Assembly (NCBI RefSeq): GCF_000499845.2
Contig: NC_023753.2
Span: forward strand, 5,850,791-5,914,790
DNA length: 64,000 nt
Origin: Phaseolus vulgaris
Taxonomy: Eukaryota > Streptophyta > Magnoliopsida > Fabales > Fabaceae
Direction of reading: 5' to 3'
This document shows positions 1-13,000 of this stretch, piece by piece. The first letter of the stretch is position 1. The number at the start of each line of letters is the position of its first letter. The notes beneath the pieces are model-generated. The model was not told the DNA's origin, did not search any database, and saw only the letters and a program-made list of their open reading frames with translations. The position numbers were made by a program, and so were the translations under genes.

Positions 1-2607
1 AAATCAAGATAGTAATTTTAGGAAAGGAAATATTGTGTTGAGATTGTTAGGATAATGTATTGATTTGTGAGTGTTATGTGAAAGAGACGATCCTGACTCT
101 ACTAATATCTTGGAATCATATAGATGAAGAGTATCGGGTTATGAGTGTCGAAAGATGTTCGTATGACTGAGTTTGAGGTTTGAAATAAATGATCATAACA
201 GATCATATGGATTTACCCTGTCATATGAGGTAATTTGATATTGAGATTATGTGCGTGGTTGTGTGGATTCACGACAGGTAGTATGACAAATATAATTCTC
301 CGAGTGCTAATTTCAATACACGATTCTTCTAAAAGTAGAATTGAGTGTTTATGTGTCGATGCTAGTGAATTTACGGCATCAGGGATGTGAAATATGAGAT
401 ATATATTGTAGACATTTGACTCTTTGTGAATGACGATTGATATGATTGTGAATGAAAATTGTTTTATTTAAACCTTTATTGAATTTAAAACTGCTAGCTT
501 ACCCCTACTATTTGTTGTGTGTTTGTTTTAGAATTTGTGATAATCGTATATTACATGTGAGCAATGATGTTTCATGCGACAAAATTTTACACTCACTCTC
601 TCAACGGACAGAGAATAGATATTACATGCATGATGATGTAGTATTTGGAATAGATAAACAAGGGATGTTAAATAAATTACATCATTATTTAGTATCTTTT
701 TATTGAATTACATTTTTTTTTAAAACTTGTCCTTTTTATTAAAATTTACTATTAAATAAATAATATACAAAGATTTGATACATGTTTTATTTACATTAAA
801 ATTGTTGTTTCCAAATATAATAATACTCGTCTTATCACTATTATTTAGTTTTAATAAAATTTGACATAATTAAAGAGTTAAATCAATACAACTTATTTTT
901 ATATAAAATTAGTGAGAATCTAACATCTAATATAAATTATTATACGAGTATAATTTAATCTCTTATACATATATAATTGATTTTCAACGATTCCTATCCC
1001 TTCTAAATATTCTTCTGAACTGTTGGCTTTTTACGCAGAGAATGTTAGGCCTCAATTGAGTGATTGAGATTTGCCTAACCGTAGTTTATTGACTTATCCT
1101 AATTATATAAAATTGAGTTCAAACACCCTTTTCTCTTTACATAATCTACTGTTTCATCTATATTGATTGTACATTTCACTTTAAATTGACAACGAGAAAA
1201 TAAATAAATAATAGAATAGTAATATTTTAAAATTTTATATTGACAGAACGACAAACATTCATAAAATCTGAGAGTAAAAATTCATTAAAAGTTAGCCATA
1301 TTCTCGGGTAAATAATTTATTGTTACTTCACATATGTAACACTTTTATAAAATATTTGGCATCTATAACACAGTAATTTAAAAAACATTGATATAACCTA
1401 TATTAGAGTGAAGTTATATGAAAATTTAATATCATGTGGCATTATCGTTGATTATTTTAATTTTTATATTTTAAAAACAATTTATCTTTCTAGATTGAAA
1501 TTACTGATATTATGAAAACCAATATTTTGGTCCAAAAATATTAGTTCTTTAATTGTTTTGGTTTTAATATTTAATTTTTTTTTTTGCAAGACTTGAGTTT
1601 TACTTAAATATAAATTTTAAATAAATAAAAGATAGAAAGTGTATAAATAAAAGATTAAATGTTCATAATTTTATTTTTGTATAACTCATTCTTCTTAACT
1701 TTCTTTAGATTCAACGACACAATTGTATTCTCAAATTACATTTCTAAAAAGAGCAAGAATTTTTTTTCTTTTTCTTTATGAGTCATTTCTTAAGAGGATA
1801 TATTGTTGATGTGTATGGTTTGATATTTGAGGGATTTACCTAAAACTTTGGTAAACTAGGAAGTTTTAGCTAATAAAGTTTCTACCTCTCCAAATAAGAG
1901 GAGTTAATTTTTTTATATAATTAATGAAATGATTGTTTAAATGTACGAAAAATGTGATAGTTGAATTGTTGTATAAACATATGAAACTTTATATATGTAT
2001 ATTTATATTTATGATTTTGGAATAAAAGGAAGTATGTATCTTATTATAAATACTTTTAGAGTTGAATATCAATATATTTGATGATTTGGGTAAATTTGAG
2101 TATATGTAAGATGTTATTTTTGTTGATTATTTCTTTATAATTCAAATAGTGATGTTTTTAAGTTTGAAACTTAAGTTTTGTGTGATAAGGGTCTTTTATG
2201 GAAGACATTTTACATATCTGTTGTCCTTTGTGAATATGTGTTAAAAAGATATCGAGTAACTTATTAAGAAAAAGATGTATGTTATACTTCACTAATAATC
2301 TCACATCTGATCACTACATTAAAATATCATATGATGAGAAGTTTACGAAAATTTATACATTAAATATATATATATATCATATTTATAGACTAGTAATTAT
2401 AAAAAAGTAAAAATAAACAATATTATTAGTGATGATAGAAACATATTCAATATAATTTAATGAGTTATAATATAATTTAATGAATTATAATATTTAAAAT
2501 GAATCAAGTTACGAGAAAACTTGAAAAACTAAAGATCAATTTACAGTAACTTTGAAACTTGAAAATTTTAAAATTTAAAAGGACTCATAAATGTATTGAT
2601 GTGATAT
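1..2607. other. AT-rich intergenic DNA, possible retroelement remnant at the left edge
   Basis: I see no gene here. Positions 1-700 are less AT-rich than what follows and look like decayed LTR-retrotransposon sequence: short broken ORFs and no recognisable domain. That is an impression from texture, not a domain match. From 700 on the DNA is very AT-rich with homopolymer runs, and contains nothing I can assign. Confidence 0.4.
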
Positions 2608-3319
2608 CACTAGTGGAAAAATGTAAAACAATGATCCTTTATTTAGTGCGACTTTGCGCTTAAACGCATTTGTAAAAAACGTGGTGACATTTTTGAAATT
2701 AAATTATTTTACAAATGCGGTTGTAGGGTAAGACCGTGTTTGTAAAACAATTTTACCCTAAAAATTTGTAGCGCGCCACTAGTTTCACTTTCACTTTCCT
2801 CTTCTCCGCTCTTCGTTTTAACGTTTTGCGCTCAATTTAGTTTCTTCTCTCTGCATTTTGTAAGTTTCAGTTTCACTCATTTGTTTTCGTTTTCGTTTTC
2901 GCATCATTCATTATTCACTTCGTTTATGGCACTTAGGTTACTGTTCCATTGGTGTTCGCTGCTGTTTTCGTGCTCCGCCACCGTCACAGCTTCCGCCGTC
3001 GCCTTTGCCTTTGTCTTCCACTCCGATCACCATCAAGCTTCTTGGTAAATGACCGCATTTGTAAATGTGATTTATGAATGCGGTTTTTACCAAGACCGCA
3101 TTCATAAATCCTAAACCCCTAACCCTCGTCCCTCATTCAGAATAATATACAAATGCGGTTATTTTAAGTAACCGCAGTTGTAAATGTGATTTATGAATGC
3201 GGTCCTATGACCGCATTTGTAAATGCCAGATTTACGAATGCGTGCTGATCAAATGCGGTTCCATGACCGCATTTGTAAATTTAAAATAGCTGCATTTGTT
3301 TTACATTTCTGCACTAGTG
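2608..3319. mobile_element. Non-autonomous CACTA (En/Spm-type) DNA transposon
   Basis: The element opens with CACTAGTG at 2608 and closes with CACTAGTG ending at 3319. The terminal inverted repeat runs about 24 bp and ends in the same TGTAAAACAA core on both sides. Subterminal zones hold many copies, in both orientations, of a motif close to ACCGCATTTGTAAAT, typical of CACTA transposase-binding arrays. Flanking trinucleotides are TAT on the left and CAT on the right, so a 3-bp target duplication is possible but imperfect. There is no transposase ORF, so it would need a partner in trans. The middle (about 2790-3050) is GC-richer than its surroundings and may be captured host sequence. Confidence 0.8.
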
Positions 3320-4480
3320 CATATTTAATTTTATATTAATTATGCATTTAACTCTTAATTATGAAACATAAATTCTCATATCTTATGTTTTATGTTTTTG
3401 TTAAAAATATGCAAATTTAAAGAAATTGATTTTTTAAAAATAAATATTTTAAATTTAAATTGATCTACCTATTTAAGCCATCTACCACGGATTTAGTAAA
3501 TCAAATTAATAATTTTAATTACATATTAAATGAATCAAACTGTGTCCACCCATTTAAATAGATCAAAATGGACCAAACTCAATTAGCTACACAATTCCAA
3601 TTTTGACAACTATAGTATCAACACTAAAATTAGATAATAATAATAATTACTATGTATTTACAATGCAGAATTTTAATTAATATTATACTACAAATTTAGT
3701 AACTTTTAATAATTATTTCTAAAATATTCTTAGATTATTTCTAATTTGTTAACGTTGCTAGAAAATTAATCCTATATTAATAAAATAAAGAGTGCGTGTT
3801 GTAGTAATTTTTTATATTTAATTATGTTTTTTAATTTCTAAAATTTGGAGTAAATTTGTGATTTTTTTTAACCATGAAAAAGAAAATTCAATTTTTAAAT
3901 ACACTGACATGGTCGATATGAACTTACATAAATTTAATTATTAATTTGTTAGATAATTCCATTTAAAATCCAAAATAAACTGATTAAAATTTATTTATAT
4001 ATCAAATATATTTTTCTCCCGAATCAACTTGATTGATCAATAGTTTTTGTTAACTTTTAAATAAAAAGTATGTGGGGAAGTTTTTTCATAAATATTTATA
4101 AATTAAATAAATAAGATAAAAGTAAAACATTTATTAATAAATTTTAGAAAAAGACAACACGAGACCACTTTTACCAATTAATTATTTTGGTGATAGTAAA
4201 AACAAAACAAAAAATTGTCCTGAAAGTATTTAGCAAATAAAAATTATAAAAGTGGATTTTTATTACTTATTATTAGATTATACGACAAGATTTATTGTCG
4301 ACACAATCTAAAACTATAGCCTCAAACCAAATATCTTTATATTAATTAACTAAATAAACTTTCTACTCATTTTCATAACCATTAAACTCTATATGCATGA
4401 AATTTGAATACTTAATCATTATTATTTTAAAATTAAATTTTTCTTAAATCATATTGTTTCTTTAAAAAAAAAAAAGTTTA
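3320..4480. other. AT-rich intergenic DNA
   Basis: This stretch is strongly AT-rich with poly-A and poly-T runs. I see no coding potential, RNA gene or structured repeat. It lies upstream of the fructokinase promoter. Confidence 0.5.
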
Positions 4481-4620
4481 TCGTGGTCGTATTTCACGTT
4501 GTCAGGTATCGCACTGTAACATTTCACTTTTCTTTTAAACAGAACAATACAAATCTCCATGCTTTTATAAATCCAACCAATTTCCCTCTTCATTGCATTC
4601 CCTCGCTTCTCTTCTCTCTG

Positions 4621-4627
4621 TATAAAC
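4621..4627 (+). promoter_or_regulatory. Candidate TATA box of the fructokinase gene
   Basis: TATAAAC lies 82 bp upstream of the fructokinase ATG at 4709, in a pyrimidine-rich leader, which is normal plant spacing. It was chosen by position and match to the consensus only. Confidence 0.5.
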
Positions 4628-4708
4628 TATTAAGTTCCACCAAAACATTCTTCTTTGTCTTCTTCTTCTGCATTTCCAATACTCTGTTTCTTGGTTTCCA
4701 TTGCCCCG

Positions 4709-7700
4709 ATGGACCACGTTACCTCCTCAGGTTTCTCGTCTTTCCACTTTCTCCCTCTCTCTCACGGATTTTCTTTTCTTTTCTTTTCTGGGGTGTTCTG
4801 TTTTACGGTTTCATTACCTGTTATTGTTGTTCAGATGAGGACGTTGTTTGTCGTGTGCGTTGAAACTGTGTTTTTGAGCTAAAGATGGCATCTTTGATGT
4901 TCTTCTGGTGTTGGGTTCCCGTTTTTATTGAATTTGTTTGCTGAATCAGATTCGAGTTCTTCTTTGTTAGCTTTTGTGTTTGTCTGCATGTGTTGTTATA
5001 TTTTCTTGTTAATGCATGAAGAGATATAAATCTGGTATATGGATTCTTTATTTTAAAGGCTGATATCATAACACATGAGGCCGTTCCGTAGAAGGCTATG
5101 CGGTGGTTGATGTGAAGATCCGATTGCTTGGGTGGTTATTTATATTTAAATTTTTTTGGCCTCTGTGTGTCTCTGGGATCTGTTTTTGATTTAGATAGGG
5201 CCTACCGGGGAGCATAATTCATTGAAAATTTGAAGAGCTTTTTTACTCAACGAGTTAGTTCCAAATTTGTAATTCAATGATAATCTTTTACATATATTTA
5301 TATTAGGTACTATTAAAAATAAATTTAAGTGATGATATATATTTAATCAAATCACTACTATTATTATTCTTAAAAAAAATTCCATGTATTCTTAAAAAGT
5401 TAACTCATAAGCCGTTGAATTGAATTTGTGAATCATCAAGCTCATTTCATCTAACAAACGTCTCAAAATTTTAACTGAGTTCTTAACAAATTGAGTTAGA
5501 GCTTGCTCACAAGATGCCTTGGCTCGTAGCCAATTCTTTGAAGGTTTATTATTGGTATATACTCGAGCAATATTTGAATTCAAAATGCCTACACTTTTTG
5601 TTGTTATGGATTTTGGGTCCAAGGAAACAGAGAGCAGAAGATGTAATATCAATTTAGCCATATAGGATGTCATGTGATACATGTGAAATGATTATTGTCT
5701 CTCTTGGTATCTAGCATAAGAAGTTTATGGTATTCCACATGTAAATACACTAATAGAAGTCATCCTATTACGAAGATGAATTTTTCTCCTTTTAAAGTAT
5801 TGAGTGGCTGCATCTTGGATTACTTACACTTCATGTTGGTACCTTAGCTACTCCACTTGTGCAGGTAAATCAAGCGATCTCAAAAATGAAGACTGTAAGG
5901 GAAAAGATGGACCCGTCGTTTGCTTTGGTGAAATGTTAATAGATTTTGTGCCAACAGTGGGTGGAGTGTCACTAGCTGAAGCACCCGCTTTCAAGAAAGC
6001 TGCCGGTGGTGCTCCTGCCAATGTGGCTGTTGGCATCTCTAGGCTTGGAGGTTCAGCTGCTTTTATAGGCAAGGTGTATTTCTCTATCCATGTCATGTGT
6101 TATATTGTTTAAAATTAATTGCATTTATCTGAATAAGACTGTTCCAGGACATCTCCTCACCCCGCAAAAAAAAAGTGTGAGAGAGATAGAGAGAATGCTT
6201 GCTTGATCTATTTGATAGGAAAATCATAGCTTGATTATTTGTCATCTGTCATCTGCATTTTAGGTTGGAGCAGATGAATTTGGGTATATGTTGGCTGATA
6301 TTTTAAAGAAGAACAATGTTGAAACATCTGGCATAAAGTTTGACCCTAATGCAAGAACTGCTTTAGCTTTTGTTACACTTAGAGCCGATGGCGAGCGTGA
6401 GTTTTTGTTTTTCCGAAATCCTAGTGCTGATATGCTTCTTAAAGAGTCTGAGCTTGATACCGATCTCATAAAGAAGGTAATTTTTTTAGTTTCATTTTTG
6501 TAGTTGTAAAATGTGGTTTAAGAAGGTCCAGCTACTCATGATATTGATCGCAGGCTAAAATATTCCATTATGGTTCAATCAGCTTGATTGATGAGCCAAT
6601 CAAGTCAGCTCATCTTGCTGCTATGAAAATTGCTAAAGACTCTGGTTGCATTCTCTCATATGATCCAAATTTGAGATTGGCACTATGGCCCTCTGCTGAG
6701 GCTGCTCGGAATGGCATAAAGAGTATATGGGATCAAGCCGATGTCATAAAGGTATATTGTGTGTGGCTGGTAGATTTTTGTATGATATACTTCATAAAGC
6801 TTATTATTTTTAAAATAAGCATTCTGTCATTTCCCCCTTAGTAAATCATATGTGCAATTTTTATGTTTGTGCAGATAAGTGAGGACGAGATTTCATTTTT
6901 GACTGGTGGTGATGATCCTTATGATGATAATGTTGTATTAAAGAAGCTTTTTCACCCTAATCTCAAGCTTTTAATCGTTACTGAAGGGTCAGAAGGTTGT
7001 AGATATTACGCCAAGGTAAGTTAGTTTTGTCAAAGTTATTTGACCATGTTGCCTTTAATTTGTAGTGTACTGTATTCCCTCATGTCATCATTTTCTATGT
7101 TCTGTCTGTGCTTGTGTGTTTGCTTCTTGTATTAACATTGTGGGCTGAATTGATGATTGTGACTTATTTAGAATGTTTCATCGTGTTGTAGTGTACTTGA
7201 CTACTTGTAAATCTGATTACCAGGTTTTCTTTGATGTCCAATCTGTTAGCCTAATAGTGATTGCCTAATTACTATGCAGAATTTTAAGGGCAGGGTTGGA
7301 GGTGTCAAAGTTAAAGCTGTTGACACAACTGGTGCTGGTGATGCATTTGTTAGTGGCATTATCTATAGCTTAGCTTCTGACCAAAGTCTTTTCCAGGTAA
7401 TTCAGAATTTTTTACACACTCCTCTTGAATCTTGATGCATTTTTTACACATTCAAAATATGGGTCCCTGAAATACCACTTGCACTTAGTATTGGCCAATC
7501 TTTATGTAACACAACTTATATACTGTCACTTAAAAGATTGGCTGGGACTATCTTAAACAACTTAATGATTCTCCTAAAAGATAAAAGCAGAACATATGCT
7601 GCATATGCTTCTAATCTTAGTTTTTTTGGTCTTTTATTAATCTTGTTTCTCTCTTTCTTGGTATTCAGTACTAGTTAAAGGGATAGTACTCTTGAATTGA

Positions 7701-7906
7701 ATTCTGTATAATATCAAAGAAAAAGAAACTCTTAACAGTTAGTTTCAGGCATTAACTTGAACATTAAATTTGTGTGGCAGAATGAGGAACGTCTCCGAAA
7801 AGCTCTGCATTTTGCGAATGTATGTGGTGCCATCACGGTAACAGAGAGAGGGGCAATTCCTGCACTACCCTCAAAAGAAGCTGTCCTGCAATTCGCTGCA
7901 ACATAA
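4709..7906 (+). CDS. FRK: Fructokinase (pfkB carbohydrate kinase family)
   Basis: Phosphorylates fructose with ATP to fructose 6-phosphate, feeding sucrose-derived carbon into glycolysis and starch or cell-wall synthesis. Seven exons: 4709-4730, 5865-6073, 6264-6476, 6554-6751, 6875-7015, 7280-7396, 7781-7906. All introns are GT-AG and the spliced frame stays open for 341 aa. The first exon codes only seven and a third residues (MDHVTSS) and is followed by a 1,134-bp intron. pfkB signature 1 ([10 protein letters not shown]) is at about residues 55-64. Signature 2 (DTTGAGDAF) is at 276-284, with Asp282 the expected catalytic base. The N-terminus is short and acidic, without an obvious transit peptide, so a cytosolic isoform is inferred. 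Poly(A) signals AATAAA occur at 8014 and 8103. It looks intact. Which FRK paralogue it is cannot be decided here. Confidence 0.93.
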
Positions 7907-8109
7907 CATCTTTTTTTTCTCATCAAATGTTAAGCTATAGCTCAGTTCTTACCAAGCTTCATGTATTGTATTCTCCTTCTTTTGGGGCCTGTATTTTCCT
8001 TATATATAATAATAATAAATCCAATCTCTTGCTATGTCTTATAGCAGTTGTTGGGCACACAAATTAACGTTTGGGTTGAAATGTTGTACATTTGAGAGAT
8101 TTAATAAAA

Positions 8110-9827
8110 TTCCTAGCTAAAATGAAAACAGTTGTTATTATATATTGTTTTTCTGTACATTCGACCTTGAATGATGTATAGTTCTTCTCTATTCTAACTT
8201 ATAATTGCTTATGACAGAAAGATTTTCAGCTAACATGTGTTCATTGATGGATTGAGTAAATAACCTCTAGTGATTCCGTTTAACTGAAAAAAATTGGTGA
8301 ATTAGATACGTCAACAATATGAATATGACAAAAAAAAGGGTTAAAAATAAGTTGTACGAATTAGTCTAAAACAAGCCAAATTAATGGCTTCATCTGGTTT
8401 TTTAATTTTGTTAACTATTAAACTTTTTTAGATAAACAAAATTTTCCATATAAATCACAATTATTTACCCTCTCCGTTACTTTCAAGTTCTTTTAGGAAA
8501 AAAACAGCATGAAACATTAAATTTTATCGAATTTAATAAAATGTTTATAAGATTTGTATTTTATATTTTTCATTTCTATGTCACAATATATATATAATTA
8601 ATTAATTAATTAATTAAAGATTGAGTGAAAGAAAACAATAATCAATGTTAATGAATATTCATATGTTTATTTTTAAGTGTCGTAATTTTACAAAATTTTT
8701 GTGACTATTAAATAAAACAAGTAAAAATTAAGATTTAATTTTGCATTTAGCATATAGATTATTATTTTAAATTTTTAATTATTCATTTATAATTTATACT
8801 ATCTTTTCTAAAATTATTCTTCTCTTATTTTTTTTTTTATTTCTTTCTAAACTTTTGATGTTGATTTTCATCGTTTTCTTAATTAGAATTTCAATGAAAT
8901 AAATTTTCTTCACTTTTATATTGTGTATATGAGAGTTTTTGTTAAAACATGCAATATCAACGTGAATAGATTAATTTCTACTCAACTAGGTTAATAATGC
9001 TATATTTGATTTTGAATAAGATATTCTCGAAATAAATTAGATTTCATTTAACTTTTTTTTTAATATTTGGACCAATTCTTAGAAGTACACGTTCATTAAT
9101 TATTTTTAGTTGTTTTTTATTTGACTATTTGATATTGAGTTAAAATTGATTGAAGTATGACGGTTGATGTATTACAAAGTTAATCAAACTTTAAGATTTG
9201 AAATAATCCTTTTGTATATGCTTAGTATTTTACTAGATGCACAATTGAATTGAATTGTATGTATTTTATTTTATTATTTTAATAATGTTATAATATGTAA
9301 AATTGTAAAATTGATATTTGATTTGATTTAATTTTGGATATTTTTGGTTAAAGTGTAAATTGAAGTGGTAGTTTATAATTAACATGAGTGAGATTTTAAT
9401 TAAATTAATTATGGTAGAAATTGGATAAGAGATGAATTAGTTGAATTATAGAATTAGATGTTGAAGATGAAATCTCATCACCATATTTTGATTGAAAGAT
9501 AAAACTTTGCTTTTGAACTTTGGAATTGTTGTTTATCAATTGCATATTAAAGTTGTTTAAGTTATGAACTTAAAAAAAAAACGAAACTGGGTAATTTCTT
9601 CTTCCCACGTTCTTCTATTTTTTACGTTGCTCGGATGCAAGTGCTGTAGCATCGATCACAAGTAAAAATTAAATAAATTATTATTGAGCTTATATATCAA
9701 CTAGCAAGAAGATTAATTATTCAGCTTAATATTTTGGAAATGCAACAATAATACATCATTAAATTAAAAATAAAGTAAATTTTAAATTTTAAATTATTAA
9801 TTAAAATAAGATAGTGTAATAAAAAGC
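8110..9827. other. AT-rich intergenic DNA between fructokinase and the DUF662 gene
   Basis: No gene is visible. A short (TTAA)n run lies near 8597-8617. The 3' processing region of fructokinase ends just before this stretch. Base composition changes abruptly at about 9830, where the next gene's leader begins. Confidence 0.5.
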
Positions 9828-9854
9828 TGTGGCGACTCTGGCTAACGTGCTATG

Positions 9855-9860
9855 CACGTG
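9855..9860 (+). promoter_or_regulatory. G-box (CACGTG) in the DUF662 gene promoter/leader
   Basis: A perfect palindromic CACGTG lies 228 bp upstream of the ATG at 10088, inside a GC-richer leader segment. G-boxes bind bZIP and bHLH factors in plants. Function here is inferred from sequence alone. Confidence 0.4.
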
Positions 9861-10087
9861 CAAAGGAGTAAAAGGATTGAATCATCCATCGAGCCAACTG
9901 AATCTGTACAGCGTCACACAGGCCATTTCCGATTTGGGTTCTTCAAACCGCGTTTCTCTCGAACCGGACGTCGTCAGATACGGTCCAACCGGGTTGAAGC
10001 CGCTGCTTGGAAATCACAAACCTGAAGACGGCGGCGCTAGCGGCGGCACACGACGAAGTTGTGGAATGCGAGTGATTGGATTCCAAA

Positions 10088-13000
10088 ATGGCTTCGAACC
10101 CTTCACTTCTTCCTGAGATCGGACCTGACGGTCTCGCTAAAGAAGCCCCCGTCATCAGCTACACCGAGAAGGTTCTCTCTGTCGCCGTTTTTGTTTGGCT
10201 TTGTCATTGCTGCATTGCTTTTTCATTGTTTTTCTTCTTCTTCTTGCAGATCATTGAAGCAGAACAACTTCAATTGCAGAAGTAAGCTCTCTCCCTATTT
10301 CTCCTCACTGGGATCTGCTAATTAATTTGTTCTCCTTTTTTAGCACTATTATGTGTTTGCTCTTGCAACATTGCTTGGATTTGTTGAAATCGAATTACTT
10401 GACATAGGATCTTGTGTGTGCTATTTTCGTGTGGTTATGGAGAGTTTTGGGAGAAATTGGAGATTTCAGAATAAGTTTGTGTAATTCTGTGATTCTCCGT
10501 GCAATATCAAGTGACCAATGACTGTGGAAAATGTAGACTTTATTTGATATCTACTTTAGCTATAACCTAGGAAATGACTAGAATGTTTTTTACTGGGATC
10601 CCATAGCGAATGGATTTAGGTCAATGGCTGTGTTGTGATAGATTCAGTTGGGTTGATGAAGGAATGATCTAATAACATCTATTGTGAAATATGGTATTTA
10701 TAAAGCTTGAAGAGCAGGTAATATGTTGCTAGCAGAAGGAAGCAAAGCCGATGGTTTTTGCACTGAAGTTTTGGTTGGAAGGTTTAGGTGAATGAAATTC
10801 ATTGTGATGCTGTGGTGATAGTAACATTAATGATTTATTTGGACTGAGGGATGGAAAGTGAGGCAGTGGAAAGGGAAACGAAAAGAGAACAAGAGAGTAG
10901 AAAATAAAGTTGGTTGGATTAGATGAGAAATGAGTGTAAATAAGTGGGAAATGAGATATTTTTATTTGTTATTTCTTAAGAAAGTAGAATTTAAGCATAA
11001 CTTAAAATTTACTTATAAGATGAGGTTTGCACCAATTATATATTATAATTTATCAAACTCAACTTTACAAATCGATTTGTAATTTTATAAAACTGGTTTG
11101 TAAGGTGATGCATGCTTCTACTTATATACTAAAATTTGATTTTATTTCTAGTCGATGTGAGATTTTCAACAATGTTATCAATATCGGATAACGAATCATA
11201 TCAGAGATCTCCAACACGTTTCTTTACGTTGAAAACTGGACATCTCGGGCTTGAAACTAGATAGTTGTGGATGGTGCAATAACAGCCTAATAAAAAGTGG
11301 GTGGTGTAATAACATCCTAATAAAGAGTGACCCAACAAGTCGGTCTCGCTAAGATAAACTCTGATGTTATCTTAAAAAGTAAACTTTAGTCTAACTTCAC
11401 TTCACAAAATTGACTTGCAAGTTGAGGTTTCTAGTTACTTATATAATATTATCCAACATTATTAATAATTTATTATTTATTATTTTAATTATTTATTATT
11501 ATTATACTAATAAAGAAAAATATAAATATTAACAAAATATTAGGGATATAATTGATCATGTCTTAAGGGCGTCTTATTACCTCATTTTTCGAATTTTTTA
11601 TTTTGTTTATCTTGTTTTCTAGCTTTCCATCCTTTATGTGGCTTGTATACCTTCCTCGCCGCCCTGAAGTAAACCGGCCTTAATTCATTTTTATGATGTG
11701 CCACAAGGTTGGTGGTGGCAGGAAACATATATAGTATTTGAGTAGTTGTGTTGTGTGTTTTCACTGTTCTGAACTTGTAATTTAGTGTAGAATATATCGA
11801 TAGTGAATTCAGACCTGTGTTTTGTGTTTAAAGCCAATCAATAGGTTGAGGTCGAGTAACAGAATCATCGTTAATTTCTCTATTGAGGAACTAATATCTA
11901 GTTTGGACATACTAGACATTTGAGGTTTTAGCAATTAATCTTGTGAAATGTGAATAATTGGAAAAAAAAAATTGCTGTCTTGTAGTATTGATAAAAACAA
12001 GATCTTGGGTAATCTGATCCCTTTTCAACTTTACTGCATGGTGTGATTGATGGGTAACTTTAAAGATTAAAAATGTCTTTATTTATTATCAGTTTTGACA
12101 TACTTTTATGTAGGCAAACAAGTAACTGGACTCAATCATCTTGACCTCTCGTTATTATTATTTTCAGATACATTCAAGAAAACTACTCTAAAATTCGTGA
12201 TGTGGAGCGTGAGCTTGCAAATCTTTCACTGGAGATGAAACTTACAGCTGGTCCAAAAAAAGCAGGTTTCTACAAATTATTGTTGGCCTTTCTGGCATCA
12301 ATTTAAAAAGGTTGTTGTACATGGATATTATAGTGAAATGACTATGCTCTATTTTTTATACATGATGCATACTTTAAGCACTTGAACATTTGAGAAAGAA
12401 AATTGAGACATCAACAGAGAGAATCCGTGTGGCCAAGCTAAAGGAAGAGCAGGCACGGAAGGTCTGTTACACTGTTACTTTACTAATCTATATTTTTCTC
12501 CTGCAATTTTCATAATACCAAATTATTTGTGATATTGATGTTATGTACTGCATCATGCCAGTACCAGTATCAGCTTACTGTATGACTTCTGATCTCAAGT
12601 TACTATTAGCTAAGTTGCTGGACTAGATGACAAGTATATATATGTTAATAAATACCTGTGATGATTTTTAATTGTCCATTGTGTACTACTCTTCTAGGGT
12701 TAAAAGTTAAATCAGTGCATTGGAGATACATTGGTTTCTTACTCGGTTCGGTATTGATCACATAAATTGCAGATAACATTATTTAAGCACTTTACCCCAG
12801 AAAATGCAAATAAATTTGTGATAAAATAAACTCATCTAATCATAGTAAATGAAAGAAATTTATAATTAGTTTTACGTAAATAGTTTTCCCTCTTCTATTT
12901 ATGTCCAATGAAATAGGAAGAGTTTACTTTATAAGATCTCTGAAGTTTGAACCATTATTTGTGTAAATAACAGAGGAATTGATTGTTATAATGTTACTTT

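Noticed and set aside
4483..5069. Short ORFs overlapping the fructokinase leader and intron 1
   Set aside because: They depend on non-ATG starts or cross the exon 1 donor; the spliced frame accounts for this region.
5392..5682. 96-aa minus-strand ORF in fructokinase intron 1
   Set aside because: No recognisable domain; it lies wholly in an intron and may be an old repeat fragment.
9829..10116. 95-aa ORF upstream of the DUF662 start
   Set aside because: It begins at a GTG, runs in a different frame from the gene, and shows no family features; best read as leader sequence.
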